From NCBI GenBank assembly GCA_002422365.1, contig DIUO01000031.1, positions 100,187-157,564 on the forward strand: a DNA stretch of 57,378 bases, read 5' to 3'. Source of the DNA: Proteobacteria bacterium UBA6156 (GTDB lineage: Bacteria; Pseudomonadota; Alphaproteobacteria; UBA2136; UBA6156). Within the stretch, counting starts at the first letter, position 1; every line of letters starts with the position of its first letter. Shown here in pieces: positions 32,807-41,197 of this stretch. The position numbers were made by a program, and so were the translations under genes. The notes under the pieces are model-generated. The model was not told the DNA's origin. It was given only the letters and a program-made list of their open reading frames with translations, and searched no databases.

Positions 32807-33454
32807 ATGAAGAAACCCCAAAAAGCTGCGGCGCCTGCCGCCGAAGTGCGTGAGCTGAATGCCGTTAACTGGGCTGTGACCAACCCTTTTGCGTTGATTA
32901 TGGCCGGATTGTTGACCATGTGGGGTGGGGCGGCGGTGGGGCAGGTGGTGGCGCCCACGCTGGCGCTTTTTGTGCTGGCCGTGTTGCTGGCGCTGCTGAC
33001 CGTGATTGACATTAAACACGGCATTTTGCCGCATGCGCTGACGGGAACGCTGGTGGCCCTGGGGGTTATGCTGGCGCCGATATTTGGCCGTGGCTATGGC
33101 GAAGCGTTGATGGCTGGGGGCTTAGCCTTTGGCGGATTGCTGCTGTGTGCAGGCCTGACGCGGCTGGCCACGGGCAAAGAGGCGCTGGGGGGAGGCGACC
33201 TGTGGCTGGTGCTGGGGCTTGGGGTGTGGATGGGCGCGGCTGCGTTGCCGATGTTTGTGATGATGGTGGCGGTGTTGGGGGCGCTGAGTGTGGCCTTGAA
33301 GCGATGGTTGACCCAAGGTTACCCGGTGTTGACCGAGCATGAGGCGCAGCGCTTTGCCTTTGGCCCGGCGCTGTGCGGGGCTGGGTGGCTGGCGGTGCTG
33401 TATGGAGATGCTTATTGGCGGGCGATTGATATGCTTATGCTTTTGGCAGCATAA
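32807..33454 (+). CDS. Short prepilin peptidase, A24 family
   Basis: A 215-residue membrane aspartic protease. It has the two catalytic motifs of type IV prepilin peptidases: VIDIKHGILPHALTG (Asp68) and GGGDLWLVLG (Asp131), with several membrane segments and a final motif FAFGPALCGAG. It lacks the N-terminal methyltransferase half of PilD, like TadV/CpaA or short A24 enzymes. The first 20 residues are Lys/Ala-rich and cytoplasmic. No pilin genes are adjacent, so the substrate is unknown. First chromosomal protein gene right of the tRNA; no clear ribosome site is seen. Confidence 0.85.
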   Translation: MKKPQKAAAPAAEVRELNAVNWAVTNPFALIMAGLLTMWGGAAVGQVVAPTLALFVLAVLLALLTVIDIKHGILPHALTGTLVALGVMLAPIFGRGYGEALMAGGLAFGGLLLCAGLTRLATGKEALGGGDLWLVLGLGVWMGAAALPMFVMMVAVLGALSVALKRWLTQGYPVLTEHEAQRFAFGPALCGAGWLAVLYGDAYWRAIDMLMLLAA

Positions 33455-33492
33455 TTGCTTTTACAAAGCCTTGGCCGTAGGGTGGCAGCCTT

Positions 33493-34188
33493 ATGAATGC
33501 CCTGCTTGACCGTGTGAAGCCGTTGCTGGACGCCCTGGAAGGGCTGGATGTGCGTTTGGTGGGGGGGGCGGTGCGCGCCTGGTTGCGCAAAGACCCGTTA
33601 ACCAGCGTGGAAATTGACCTGGCGGTGGCTGCCCTGCCGGAGGATGTGGAAAAAGCGTTGCACGCCGCCGGGATTGTGACCACCGACGAGGGGAAGCGCT
33701 GGGGCACCGTAACCGCCCACCTGAACGGTGTGGCGTATGAACTGACCTGCTTGCGGACGGATAAGTATTTGCCGGGTTCGCGCTACCCCAGCGTGGCCTT
33801 TGGGGTGGACTGGGAAACCGACGCCGCGCGGCGCGATTTTAGCTTTAATGCCCTTTATTTAGGGCCGGATGAGGTGCTTTATGACCCCTTTGGCGGTGCG
33901 GAAGACCTTAAAAACGGCATTGTGCGCTTTATAGGTGACCCCGAAAAGCGGCTGGCGGAAGACCCGTTGCGGATGTACCGTTTTTGGCGGTTTTGCGCCT
34001 ATTACGGCATGGGGGGCGTGACGCCGGAAGTGCTGGAGTGTTGCCGGAATGCGTTGCCGGGTGTGGTTTCGGCATCGCGCAGCCGCAGGGCTGAGGAATG
34101 GCGGAAGATTATGGAGGCGCCGCAGGGGCCAAGTGTGCTGGCGGAGATGGAGCGGCAGGGGCTGGCGGATGGGATGCGGGTGGAGTAG
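33493..34188 (+). CDS. Short CCA-adding enzyme/poly(A) polymerase-like nucleotidyltransferase
   Basis: A 231-residue protein matching the N-terminal half of class II tRNA nucleotidyltransferases: RLVGGAVRAWL (usual GGxVRD), SVEIDLAVAALPEDV (metal-binding EID in place of DxD), AARRDFSFNALYL (RRDFTxNAL motif), DPFGGAEDL, and RLAEDPLRMYRFWRF (the ERxxxD/DPLRxLR region). The family normally has about 400 residues; the C-terminal body and tail are missing. It may be a minimal enzyme or a gene truncated at its 3' end near the repeat at 34260. The replacement of the first Asp and of Asp in GGxVRD by Ala makes activity uncertain. Confidence 0.8.
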   Translation: MNALLDRVKPLLDALEGLDVRLVGGAVRAWLRKDPLTSVEIDLAVAALPEDVEKALHAAGIVTTDEGKRWGTVTAHLNGVAYELTCLRTDKYLPGSRYPSVAFGVDWETDAARRDFSFNALYLGPDEVLYDPFGGAEDLKNGIVRFIGDPEKRLAEDPLRMYRFWRFCAYYGMGGVTPEVLECCRNALPGVVSASRSRRAEEWRKIMEAPQGPSVLAEMERQGLADGMRVE

Positions 34189-34259
34189 GTTTTGGGCGTT
34201 GGGTGGGGGCGGATTTACGGGGCGTGCTTTGGGTTAAACTGTGTAATTTCAATAAATTC

Positions 34260-34350
34260 GTGCTGGTATTTTCGAGATCCCGGATACGGGCGGGGGCCCC
34301 ACATTTGTTCCAAATGTGACCCCGCCGCGTTCCGGGAAACGGTGCTGGAA
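34260..34350. repeat. Palindromic interspersed repeat, copy A
   Basis: It shares with 35508-35600 the order TTCGAGATCCCGG, GGGCGGGGGCCC, a variable inner hairpin, CCCGCCGC, then GGGAAACG and TGCTGG. In this copy the inner hairpin is CACATTTG-TTC-CAAATGTG. Outer arms (TCCCGGA / TCCGGGA) also pair, so the unit folds into a long hairpin. Confidence 0.75.
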
Positions 34351-34378
34351 GGGGATGGGATTGATATTTTTGAATGCC

Positions 34379-34413
34379 CAACGCCGGCCCCTTGTGGAGG
34401 GGGGCCGGCGTTG
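34379..34413 (-). terminator. Probable terminator of the SleB-like gene
   Basis: A GC-rich 12-bp inverted repeat AACGCCGGCCCC / GGGGCCGGCGTT with a 9-base loop lies just beyond the stop of the minus-strand gene at 34421. No T-run is seen, so it may act mainly as a 3' stabiliser. Confidence 0.5.
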
Positions 34414-34420
34414 GGTTTCG

Positions 34421-35191
34421 TTACTGGGCGGCGAGGATGAGCTTGGCGAGCTCGTCTTTCCTCTCCGCCGGGCGGGGCAGGGGGCGGGGGGCCCGCCGGG
34501 GTAGCTTGACGCCATCCATGCGGTCCGCCTTTAGTGAGGCGGCGAGCGCCTGGGCGGAGCGGCATGCTGCACGCTCCTCCGCAGTCTCGACCGCAGCGTA
34601 GAAGAGGTGGTACGTGTCGGTCTTCATTTTGACCAACTCGCAGGTTTCCACCCCCTTTTTGGCCCAGCGGGGCGAGACGTAAGGCGCGTGATAGTTCATC
34701 GCGCCTTCGGTCAGCTCTCCGTGACGGTGGGCGGCGAGGATCTCGAAGGAGATCTTGCCCGCCGCCCGCCAGTCGGGGTGCCGCTTGTCCGGGGCCGGGC
34801 GGTTGTCGAAGATGTAGCTGTACATAGCTACCTTCTTGCCGTCCGACCGTTTCCTCACCTCGTTTACGACACCGCAGACGGTGTCGGGATATGACGGAGA
34901 ATCGACGCGCGTCATGATGTTGCGCGCGATTTCTCGCATATCCTTCTCGTTGCGGCGCTGCGGCTCCCAGTACAGGGTGAGCTGCATGCAGGCCACTTCT
35001 TTGAGGAGCGCCTCGCGGCGGGCTTCGAAAGCGGCTTGCTCGCGGGCCTCGACGTACTCCTGGTAGCGCTGATGGATGTTCAGCGCTGCGAGGAGGAGGA
35101 GGGTGCCCACGATGAGGGCGGTGAGGAATTCTCCTCCCCAGAAGGCCTGACGGCGGGTGGGGAGGTACGACTTGTTACGCAGGTTACGCAT
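34421..35191 (-). CDS. Membrane-anchored SleB-like cell-wall hydrolase
   Basis: A 256-residue protein with one N-terminal membrane segment (about residues 19-40), a charged coiled-coil stretch (HQRYQEYVEAREQAAFEARR, 43-62), and a Hydrolase_2 (SleB-type) domain at about 68-185. Landmarks are LTLYWEPQRRNEKDMREIAR (usual YxEARGE, with the Glu kept), RVDSPSYPDTVCGVVNEV, and GAMNYHAPYVSPRWAK. SleB-type lytic enzymes cleave peptidoglycan. A basic Pro/Arg-rich tail ends the protein. AAGGAG lies about 9 bases upstream of the ATG. Sequence is more GC-rich than its neighbours. Likely a periplasmic hydrolase. Confidence 0.75.
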   Translation of the reverse strand: MRNLRNKSYLPTRRQAFWGGEFLTALIVGTLLLLAALNIHQRYQEYVEAREQAAFEARREALLKEVACMQLTLYWEPQRRNEKDMREIARNIMTRVDSPSYPDTVCGVVNEVRKRSDGKKVAMYSYIFDNRPAPDKRHPDWRAAGKISFEILAAHRHGELTEGAMNYHAPYVSPRWAKKGVETCELVKMKTDTYHLFYAAVETAEERAACRSAQALAASLKADRMDGVKLPRRAPRPLPRPAERKDELAKLILAAQ

Positions 35192-35260
35192 TTCCCAAAA
35201 CTCCTTACACGTTGGGAAATCAAAAAAAAGACATGGTGTCGCCTATCCGCAAACATACGG

Positions 35261-35282
35261 AACCGACATCATGTCGGTTTTT
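35261..35282 (+). terminator. Isolated terminator-like hairpin
   Basis: AACCGACA-TCA-TGTCGGTT followed by TTT on the plus strand. No plus-strand gene ends here, so it may belong to an unseen small RNA or be chance. Confidence 0.35.
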
Positions 35283-35350
35283 AGCTTAAGGACTTATATG
35301 GGGCAGCGCGAAGGGTTTGGGAAGGGGGCTGACAGGGGGATTTATTTTGT

Positions 35351-35448
35351 ATTTACAGGAAGTACTGGGGATGGTTGGGGGTGGTGCCGGGACGGTGATA
35401 TCGGGACAAAATGGGATTTTGTCTCCGATATCATCCGCCTGGCACGGT
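35351..35448. repeat. Palindromic interspersed repeat, copy C
   Basis: It shares with 54657-54767 the start ATTTxCAGGAAGTxC, GGGATGG, GGGGTGGTGCC and the end GGCACGGT. The inner hairpin of this copy is GATATCGG / CCGATATC with a nested GACAAAAT / ATTTTGTC. Confidence 0.65.
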
Positions 35449-35507
35449 GGCAGAATTGAGGCTCTGGAATTCCTTTGTGGGCTTGGGTGTGAATAGTTTG
35501 GTTGTTT

Positions 35508-35600
35508 GTGCTTGTATATTCGAGATCCCGGGTCTGGGCGGGGGCCCGCGATTTCTTTGAAATCGGCAGCCCGCCGCAGCCTGGGAAACGTGCTGGGGAG
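35508..35600. repeat. Palindromic interspersed repeat, copy B
   Basis: Same frame as copy A at 34260 (TTCGAGATCCCGG, GGGCGGGGGCCC, CCCGCCGC, GGGAAACG, TGCTGG) but with a different inner hairpin, CGATTTC-TTT-GAAATCG. The differing inner arms remain fully paired, which suggests structure is under selection or was exchanged. Confidence 0.75.
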
Positions 35601-35611
35601 AGAGTTTACAG

Positions 35612-35787
35612 TAAAGCTGTTTAAATAATAAATTGCAGTGCCTGCAAGCCTGCGGGCGGGCTAAAAAGGCATCTGGATTGCGTCGGCAAAACAGGAAAAG
35701 AGGGCCACTCTTACCCTGTTTTCCCACCACAACCAGCTGCCTTTTTATCTCCGCCATGCACCGCAATTTATTATTTAAACAGCTTTA
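35612..35787. mobile_element. 176-bp near-complete palindrome, MITE-like
   Basis: The outer 25 bases (TAAAGCTGTTTAAATAATAA and onward) at 35612 recur perfectly inverted at 35763-35787, and pairing continues inward through AAAAAGGCA/TGCCTTTTT, CTGG/CCAG, AAAACAGG/CCTGTTTT and AAGAG/CTCTT. TA flanks on both sides fit the TA target of IS630/mariner-type elements. There is no coding capacity. The right end supplies the TAA stop of gltX. It could equally act as a very strong 3' hairpin for gltX. Confidence 0.75.
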
Positions 35788-37116
35788 GTGATGGTGGCCG
35801 CCGTTTTCGTGGATGTGGTGGAGGGCGACTTTAAGGCGGCGGAGGCATTCGTTTTGGCCCAGGGCGCCCATGATGCGGGACATATCTGGCCCGCCAAGTT
35901 GGGCGGTGAGGGCCACGCGCAGCGGGCGGCCCACGGTTTTGAAGCTGCCGCCGTGGTGCTGCACCTGGTTGGCGATGACCTCGTGCAGGATGTCGCCATT
36001 CCACTCGGTGACCGCGCTGAAGGTGTCGTAGAGCTCGTGCAGCAGGTGGTGGGCTTCTATCAGGATTTGGGTGTGTTCCGGCGTGTAGGTGGTGGTTGGG
36101 TCGGCGAGGAGGTAGCTGGCGGCGGTGGCGACCTCTGGCAGGGTTTGGGCGCGGGTGGTGAGGTCGGCCCAGAGGAGTTCCAGCTTTTTGAGGTCGGCGG
36201 GGTGGGTGTTCGTGCCTTCCGGCAGGAAGGGCATGAGGTGGGGCTTGACCTCGGCAAAGGGCAGGGCCTTGAGGTATTGGGCGTTGAACCAGTTGAGTTT
36301 GGCGGTGTCGAACCGGGCGGCGCCCTTGCTGACGTGGGAGATGTCGAACTTGCTGACGGCGTCGTCGCGGGTGAAGATTTCTTGCTCGGCAAAGCCCCAG
36401 CCCATGCGCAGCAGCACGTTGAAAATGGCTTGGGGGAGGTAGCCTGCGTCGCGGAGGTCTTGCACGCTGGCGGCACCGTGGCGTTTGGAGAGTTTTTCGC
36501 CGGATTCGGAGAGTATCAGCGGCAAGTGGCCAAACTGGGGCACGGCGGCACCCAGTGCGCGGTAGAGCAGGATTTGCTTGGGCGTGTTGTTGATGTGGTC
36601 GTCTCCGCGAATGATGTGGGTGACGCCTTGGGTGATGTCGTCGCAGACCACGCTGAGGTGGTAGGTGGGGGTGCCGTCGGAGCGGAGGAGCGCGAAGGGC
36701 TCGATTTGTTTGCTTTCTATGGTGATGTCGCCCTGAACGAGGTCGGCCCAGTGGACGGGGCCTTCGGGTACTTTGAAACGGATGACGCCGTCGCTGTCGG
36801 TAAAGGCGTGGCCGCTGGTGACGAGCTGATGGGCGATGGTTTTGTGATTTTCCAGCTGCGTGGACTGGATGAGGGGCTCGCGGTCGGAAGTGAGGCCGAG
36901 CCAGTCCATGGCTTCGAAGATGAAGGTGGTGTTTTCCGGCGTGGAGCGTTCGGCGTCGGTGTCTTCTATGCGGAGCAGGAATTGCCCGCCGGTGTGCTTG
37001 GCGTAAAGCCAGTTAAACAGTGCCGTGCGGGCACTGCCGATGTGCATTTTGCCGGTGGGCGATGGCGCGAATCTGACCACTGGCGCTGCGGTGGGCTGGG
37101 GCGTGGTGACTGACAT
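35785..37116 (-). CDS. gltX: Glutamyl-tRNA synthetase
   Basis: A 443-residue class I synthetase joining Glu to tRNA. HIGH motif HIGS at residues 25-28 (PSPTGKMHIGSART), KMSKS equivalent KLSKR at 208-212, and GluRS landmarks RIEDTDAERS, YHLSVVCDD and IRGDDHINNTPKQILLY. The Cys zinc site of some GluRS is absent. Length is at the short end of the family (usual 460-490). Alphaproteobacteria often carry two GluRS; whether another exists is outside the window. The start has AGAGG upstream. The stop codon lies in the terminal repeat of the MITE-like palindrome. The His-rich end (ENGGHHH) adjoins it. Confidence 0.95.
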   Translation of the reverse strand: MSVTTPQPTAAPVVRFAPSPTGKMHIGSARTALFNWLYAKHTGGQFLLRIEDTDAERSTPENTTFIFEAMDWLGLTSDREPLIQSTQLENHKTIAHQLVTSGHAFTDSDGVIRFKVPEGPVHWADLVQGDITIESKQIEPFALLRSDGTPTYHLSVVCDDITQGVTHIIRGDDHINNTPKQILLYRALGAAVPQFGHLPLILSESGEKLSKRHGAASVQDLRDAGYLPQAIFNVLLRMGWGFAEQEIFTRDDAVSKFDISHVSKGAARFDTAKLNWFNAQYLKALPFAEVKPHLMPFLPEGTNTHPADLKKLELLWADLTTRAQTLPEVATAASYLLADPTTTYTPEHTQILIEAHHLLHELYDTFSAVTEWNGDILHEVIANQVQHHGGSFKTVGRPLRVALTAQLGGPDMSRIMGALGQNECLRRLKVALHHIHENGGHHH

Positions 37117-37144
37117 GGCGAACCTCTTGTATTAGCTTAACGGC

Positions 37145-39055
37145 ATGCAACCTAAACAGTTCCGGGCCGAGATGCAAGCGTGGCAGCGTGCGTTGGCGCC
37201 CCATGCCGTGCCGCTGTGTGCCGCTGCCGGGGCGATGGCGGGGGCGGGGCTTTATTTTGCCCTGCCGCAGGAGCCCGCCGCCTGGTGGGGCGGCTTGGTG
37301 GTGCTGCTGGGGCTGGGTGTGGCCGTGGCAGCGCGCACAAGGTGGCAATGGGCGCTGGCTGTGGCGCTGATTGTGGCCGCCGCAGGCTTTGTGCTGGGGC
37401 AAGTGCAGGTGAGGTTGGCGAAGCCTATCGATTACGCCGCCGCCCAAAAACCCCATTGGCTGGTGGGCACGGTAGATGAGGTGGCAGTGAAGCCCGACAA
37501 CCCCAAGCGGGCGGTAGTGCGCCTGAGGGATGTGGAGCTTTATGGGTTAGGGGTGACTGAGGTGGCGCGGGCGAGTGTGGGGGTGTTTAGTAGCCAGGTG
37601 CGCGATGTGGAGGTGGGGCAGGGGTTGGCGATACAGGCGGTGCTGCTGCCCCCCGAGCCGCCGAAGGTGGAAGGCCAGCGGGATGGAAGAATTTGGCGCT
37701 TTTGGGATGATGCGCGCGTGAGCGGATATGCCAAAGGGGCGGTGGAAGTGACGGAACGAAGCCCTGAACAAGGGGTGTATGAACAAGGGTGGGCATGGCT
37801 GGAAGGCTTGCGCGACACGCTGAATGCACGAACGCACCACCTGGCCGGTGGCACCGTGACCGCCCTGCTGACCGGCGAAGAACGGTGGGTGGAGCCTGCG
37901 ATACGCGATGCGTATCGGGATACGGGGTTGAGCCATTTGCTGGCGATATCTGGCATGCAATTGACGCTGGTGGGCTTGGGGATATTTGGGGTGGTGGTGT
38001 GGGTGCTGGGGTGGGTGCCCGACCTTGCACTGCGCGTGAACATAAGGCTGATTGCCGCGCTGGCGGCGATGGTGGGTGTGGTGTTTTATACGTTTTTGGC
38101 AGGGGCGAGCATTAGCCTGGTGCGCGCCATGGTGATGAGCCTGCTGGTGATGCTGGCGATTGTGGCAGGGCGCACTAGCAGCGGCCTGCGCGCCTGGTGT
38201 GTGGCGGTGGTGGTGATTTGTTTAGTGCACCCGGTGATGGTGCTGCGGGCGGGGTTTCAGTTAAGTGCGGCGGCGGTGCTGGGGTTGCTGTTGCTGGCCA
38301 TGAAGCGCCGGGAAGCCGGAGATTTTGAGATAAAAGGTGCGCAGTGGGTAAAGCAACTGGCGCTGGCCACGGTGGTGGCCGGGGCGATGACGGCGCCGGT
38401 GGTGGTGATGCAATTTGGGCAATTTAGTATGGTGGGTTTGCTGGGCAACCTGGTGGCGGTGCCGCTGATGACCCTGGCGACCTATGCCGGGATGCTGGCG
38501 CTGGCGCTGTGGCCGCTGGGGCTGGAGCATGTGCCGTTGGTGGTGATGACGGAGGTTGTGGGGGTGGTAAATACCTGGGCGGCGTGGCTGGCGGGGTGGG
38601 AGCATGCGCGGCTGGATATACCCCGCGCCCTGGGGTGGGTGCTGGTGCCCTGCGCCGCCGCCGTGGTGGGCGCCGTGTTGCTGGGCCGCTGGCGGTGGGT
38701 GGGGGCGAGTGTGGCGGTGATGTCTTTAATAGCTTTTGGATTGGCCGAGCTGCGGCCCCAGCCGGAGGTGTGGGTGTGGGACGGCGGCAAAGTGGGGCTG
38801 GTGCGCCATGGCGAGGACTATAGGATTGCCTGGGCGGAAAGTGGGGTGGAGGATGTGCAGTGGATGGCACGCAACGCCAGTGTGGACGTGCAGATTGACG
38901 GCCCGGTAAGCCGGGTGGTGGATGAACGCCTGATGCCGGTGGTGGGCACCGAAGACTTTGCCTGGGCGCGGAAAACTGCTGGCCGCTGGCATGTGCAGCC
39001 TGTAGCATGCGGCAGGCCGTGGCACCTGCTTGCCGAGGCGTGTTTTGAGAAGTGA
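37145..39055 (+). CDS. comEC: ComEC/Rec2-family DNA uptake membrane protein
   Basis: A 636-residue polytopic protein. An N-terminal DUF4131-like part (about 20-180) precedes the Competence domain with the signature HLLAISGMQLTLVG at about residue 260 (usual HLLAISGLH), then several membrane segments to about 530. The C-terminal 100 residues (EVWVWDGGKVGLVRH...) contain no metallo-beta-lactamase nuclease domain, as in many alphaproteobacterial ComEC. It would form the inner-membrane channel for incoming single-stranded DNA. Divergent from gltX with a 28-base gap; rpe follows 10 bases after the stop. Confidence 0.85.
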   Translation: MQPKQFRAEMQAWQRALAPHAVPLCAAAGAMAGAGLYFALPQEPAAWWGGLVVLLGLGVAVAARTRWQWALAVALIVAAAGFVLGQVQVRLAKPIDYAAAQKPHWLVGTVDEVAVKPDNPKRAVVRLRDVELYGLGVTEVARASVGVFSSQVRDVEVGQGLAIQAVLLPPEPPKVEGQRDGRIWRFWDDARVSGYAKGAVEVTERSPEQGVYEQGWAWLEGLRDTLNARTHHLAGGTVTALLTGEERWVEPAIRDAYRDTGLSHLLAISGMQLTLVGLGIFGVVVWVLGWVPDLALRVNIRLIAALAAMVGVVFYTFLAGASISLVRAMVMSLLVMLAIVAGRTSSGLRAWCVAVVVICLVHPVMVLRAGFQLSAAAVLGLLLLAMKRREAGDFEIKGAQWVKQLALATVVAGAMTAPVVVMQFGQFSMVGLLGNLVAVPLMTLATYAGMLALALWPLGLEHVPLVVMTEVVGVVNTWAAWLAGWEHARLDIPRALGWVLVPCAAAVVGAVLLGRWRWVGASVAVMSLIAFGLAELRPQPEVWVWDGGKVGLVRHGEDYRIAWAESGVEDVQWMARNASVDVQIDGPVSRVVDERLMPVVGTEDFAWARKTAGRWHVQPVACGRPWHLLAEACFEK

Positions 39056-39065
39056 GGAGTGTTGT

Positions 39066-39740
39066 ATGGGGTTGATGGTTGCGCCTTCGGTTTTAGCCGT
39101 ATGGGACAAAAGTGGCGGCGATGTGAATGAAGTGGTGCGCATGGCCCGGATGGCGCGGGGGGCGGGGGCGGATTGGATTCATGTTGACGTGATGGACGGG
39201 CGCTTTGTGCCTGCCAAAACCTTTGGGCCGGAAATGGTGCAAGCGCTGCGCCATGTGGGCCCGCTGGATGTTCACCTTATGGTGGAGCGGCCGGAGGATG
39301 TGGTGGCGCGGTATGTGGAGGCGGGTGCGGATCGGGTGGTTTTCCACCCCCGCGCGAGCGACGATGTGGGGGGCACCTTGCGCAAAATTGCTGCGATGGG
39401 CGCTGTGGCAGGGTTAGCGCTGGATGTGGATGAAGACGTGAGCTGGCTGGAGCCCTGGGTGGAAGACCCCGAGCAAATGCTGGTGCAACAGGTGTTGGTG
39501 ATGACCGTGAAGGCTGGGGCGGGGGGGCAGGGCTTCCGGGAGGATATGCTGGCGAAAATCAACCATGTGCGGCGGCTGGTGGGGCCGCGTGTGGCCGTGG
39601 TGGCCGATGGTGGCGTTACGCCCGAGCACGCTGCCAAGTGCCAGGTGGCGGGGGCGAGTTGTGTGGTGGCGGGGAGTGCGGTATTTAACGCACCGGATGT
39701 GGCGGCGGCGATTGCGGCGCTGCGCTGTGATGGTGCATAA
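39066..39740 (+). CDS. rpe: Ribulose-phosphate 3-epimerase
   Basis: A 224-residue TIM-barrel enzyme of the pentose phosphate pathway. I use ATG 39066 with AGGAG 6 bases upstream; an earlier in-frame ATG at 39030 lies inside comEC. Motifs: APSVLA, IHVDVMDGRFVP (metal His and Asp), PLDVHLMVERP, DRVVFHPRA, MTVKAGAGGQGF (usual MTVNPGFGGQ), VVADGGVTPEHA, and AGSAVFN. The MTVK-AGAG change and VFHPRA are departures, but the metal ligands are kept. Normal length. Confidence 0.92.
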   Translation: MGLMVAPSVLAVWDKSGGDVNEVVRMARMARGAGADWIHVDVMDGRFVPAKTFGPEMVQALRHVGPLDVHLMVERPEDVVARYVEAGADRVVFHPRASDDVGGTLRKIAAMGAVAGLALDVDEDVSWLEPWVEDPEQMLVQQVLVMTVKAGAGGQGFREDMLAKINHVRRLVGPRVAVVADGGVTPEHAAKCQVAGASCVVAGSAVFNAPDVAAAIAALRCDGA

Positions 39741-39777
39741 TTATAGGGCAGTTTTGATTTATGTTACGTTATTTTAT

Positions 39778-39806
39778 TTGACAGGAATGATTTTTGTTTT
39801 TAAATT
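39778..39806 (+). promoter_or_regulatory. Sigma-70 promoter upstream of the nucleotide-sugar dehydrogenase
   Basis: TTGACA (39778-39783), a 17-base spacer and TAAATT (39801-39806), 24 bases before the ATG. The AT-rich block stands out in GC-rich surroundings. It probably starts the polysaccharide gene set. Confidence 0.75.
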
Positions 39807-39830
39807 CTAACTAAGAGAAGGTTATTGATA

Positions 39831-41021
39831 ATGAGCAAGGTTTGCGTTGTTGGGTTGGGGTATATGGGGTTGCCGATGGCGGCGATTTTGGCCCGTGCCG
39901 GGCATGATGTGGTGGGTGTGGACATTAACCCCAAGGTGGTGGAGCGCGTAAACCAAGGTGTGTGCCCCTTTAGCGAACCCGGAATGCCGGAACTGATTGC
40001 GGAAGCGCACAAAAGTGGGCGGTTGAAGGCTGTTGCTGTGCCGGAGGCAGCGGAGATTTATGTGCTGAGCCTGCCAACCCCCGTTGACCACACTACGCAT
40101 GAGGCGGACATGAGCTATGTGGTGGCCGGGGCGCGCAGCCTGGCGCCCGTGCTGCAAGGGGGCGAGTTGGTGGTGCTGGAAAGCACAAGCCCGATTGGGG
40201 CTACCCGCCGCGATGTGAAAGACGTGATTGAAAAGTTGCGGCCGGAGCTGGCGGGGAAGGTGGAGTATGTGTTCTGCCCCGAGCGGGCCATACCCGGTAA
40301 CACCTTGAAGGAAATGGTGGAGAATGATCGCTTGGTGGGAGGGCTGACGCCCGAAGCCACGGCGCGGGGTAAGGCGCTGTATGCCAGCTTTTGCAAGGGG
40401 GCGCTGCTGGAGGCCAGTGCGGAGGAGGCGGAGATGGTCAAGCTGGTGGAAAATGCCAGCCGCGACGTGCAACTGGCCTTTTGCAACGAATTGCACATGG
40501 TGTGCGACCGGTTGGGGTTGGACTTTTTTAAGGTGGTGGATTTGGCGAATCATCATCCGCGCGTGAATATTTTTAAGCCGAATTCGGCGGGAGTGGGAGG
40601 GCACTGTATTGCGGTTGACCCCTGGTTTATTATTAATGCCGTGGCGGGTTATGCGCCGCTGATGCGCGCTGCGCGGGGTGTTAATGATGCCAAGCCCGGT
40701 TGGGTGTTGGAGAAAGTGCAAGCCGTAGCCAAACCCGGTGCCGTGGTGGCGTGTTTGGGCCTTGCCTATAAGCCTGATGTGGATGATTTGCGCGAAAGCC
40801 CGGGTGTGGAGGTTGCGCGTGAACTTGTGAAACAGGGGTATGATGTGCGGGTGGTTGAGCCGCATTTGGATGAGTGGGAGATCCCGCTTGTTGGCTTGGA
40901 AGCTGCTGTGGGCGCGGCAGATGTGGTGGTGACGTTGACCGGGCACAGTGCTTTTAAGGGCTTGGACCGTAGCTTGCTGAAGGGTAAGGCGGTTGTGGAT
41001 GCGGTGGGGTTGTGGCGGTAG
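39831..41021 (+). CDS. wecC: Nucleotide-sugar dehydrogenase, WecC-like
   Basis: A 396-residue NAD-dependent UDP-sugar 6-dehydrogenase. I start at ATG 39831 (AGAAGG upstream) rather than the TTG at 39825. Rossmann motif VGLGYMGLPMAA at residues 6-17; catalytic region CFCPERAIPGN-like stretch (VEYVFCPERAIPGN) and VGGHCIAVDPWF with the nucleophilic Cys; C-terminal part LGLAYKPDVDDLRESP. The GGHCIAVDPWF form is typical of UDP-N-acetylmannosamine dehydrogenase (WecC) rather than UDP-glucose dehydrogenase. It should make an N-acetyl uronic acid for surface polysaccharide. Confidence 0.85.
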   Translation: MSKVCVVGLGYMGLPMAAILARAGHDVVGVDINPKVVERVNQGVCPFSEPGMPELIAEAHKSGRLKAVAVPEAAEIYVLSLPTPVDHTTHEADMSYVVAGARSLAPVLQGGELVVLESTSPIGATRRDVKDVIEKLRPELAGKVEYVFCPERAIPGNTLKEMVENDRLVGGLTPEATARGKALYASFCKGALLEASAEEAEMVKLVENASRDVQLAFCNELHMVCDRLGLDFFKVVDLANHHPRVNIFKPNSAGVGGHCIAVDPWFIINAVAGYAPLMRAARGVNDAKPGWVLEKVQAVAKPGAVVACLGLAYKPDVDDLRESPGVEVARELVKQGYDVRVVEPHLDEWEIPLVGLEAAVGAADVVVTLTGHSAFKGLDRSLLKGKAVVDAVGLWR

Positions 41022-41197
41022 GAGGGTTTCATAGTTTCACGGCCTGATTATAATTTAAGCAGTGTGAAAATGTGGAACATGAACCGGACGCTGCTTTATG
41101 CAGCGCTGCCGTGCCTGGCGCAGTGGCGGGTTGGGGGTGGGTGCGGTATGAGTAGGGTAATGGAATTCTGAACGCAATAAGGAGCTTTACCAGCGAG

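Noticed and set aside
35788..37113. Long open frame (441 codons) antisense to gltX
   Set aside because: It mirrors the gltX frame exactly, is Gly/Val/Glu-rich low-complexity and shows no family motif; it is a by-product of GC-rich codon use in gltX.
39822..40946. 374-codon open frame antisense to wecC
   Set aside because: Its His/Arg/Gln-rich product has no domain features, while the opposite strand encodes an intact dehydrogenase with a good promoter and ribosome site.
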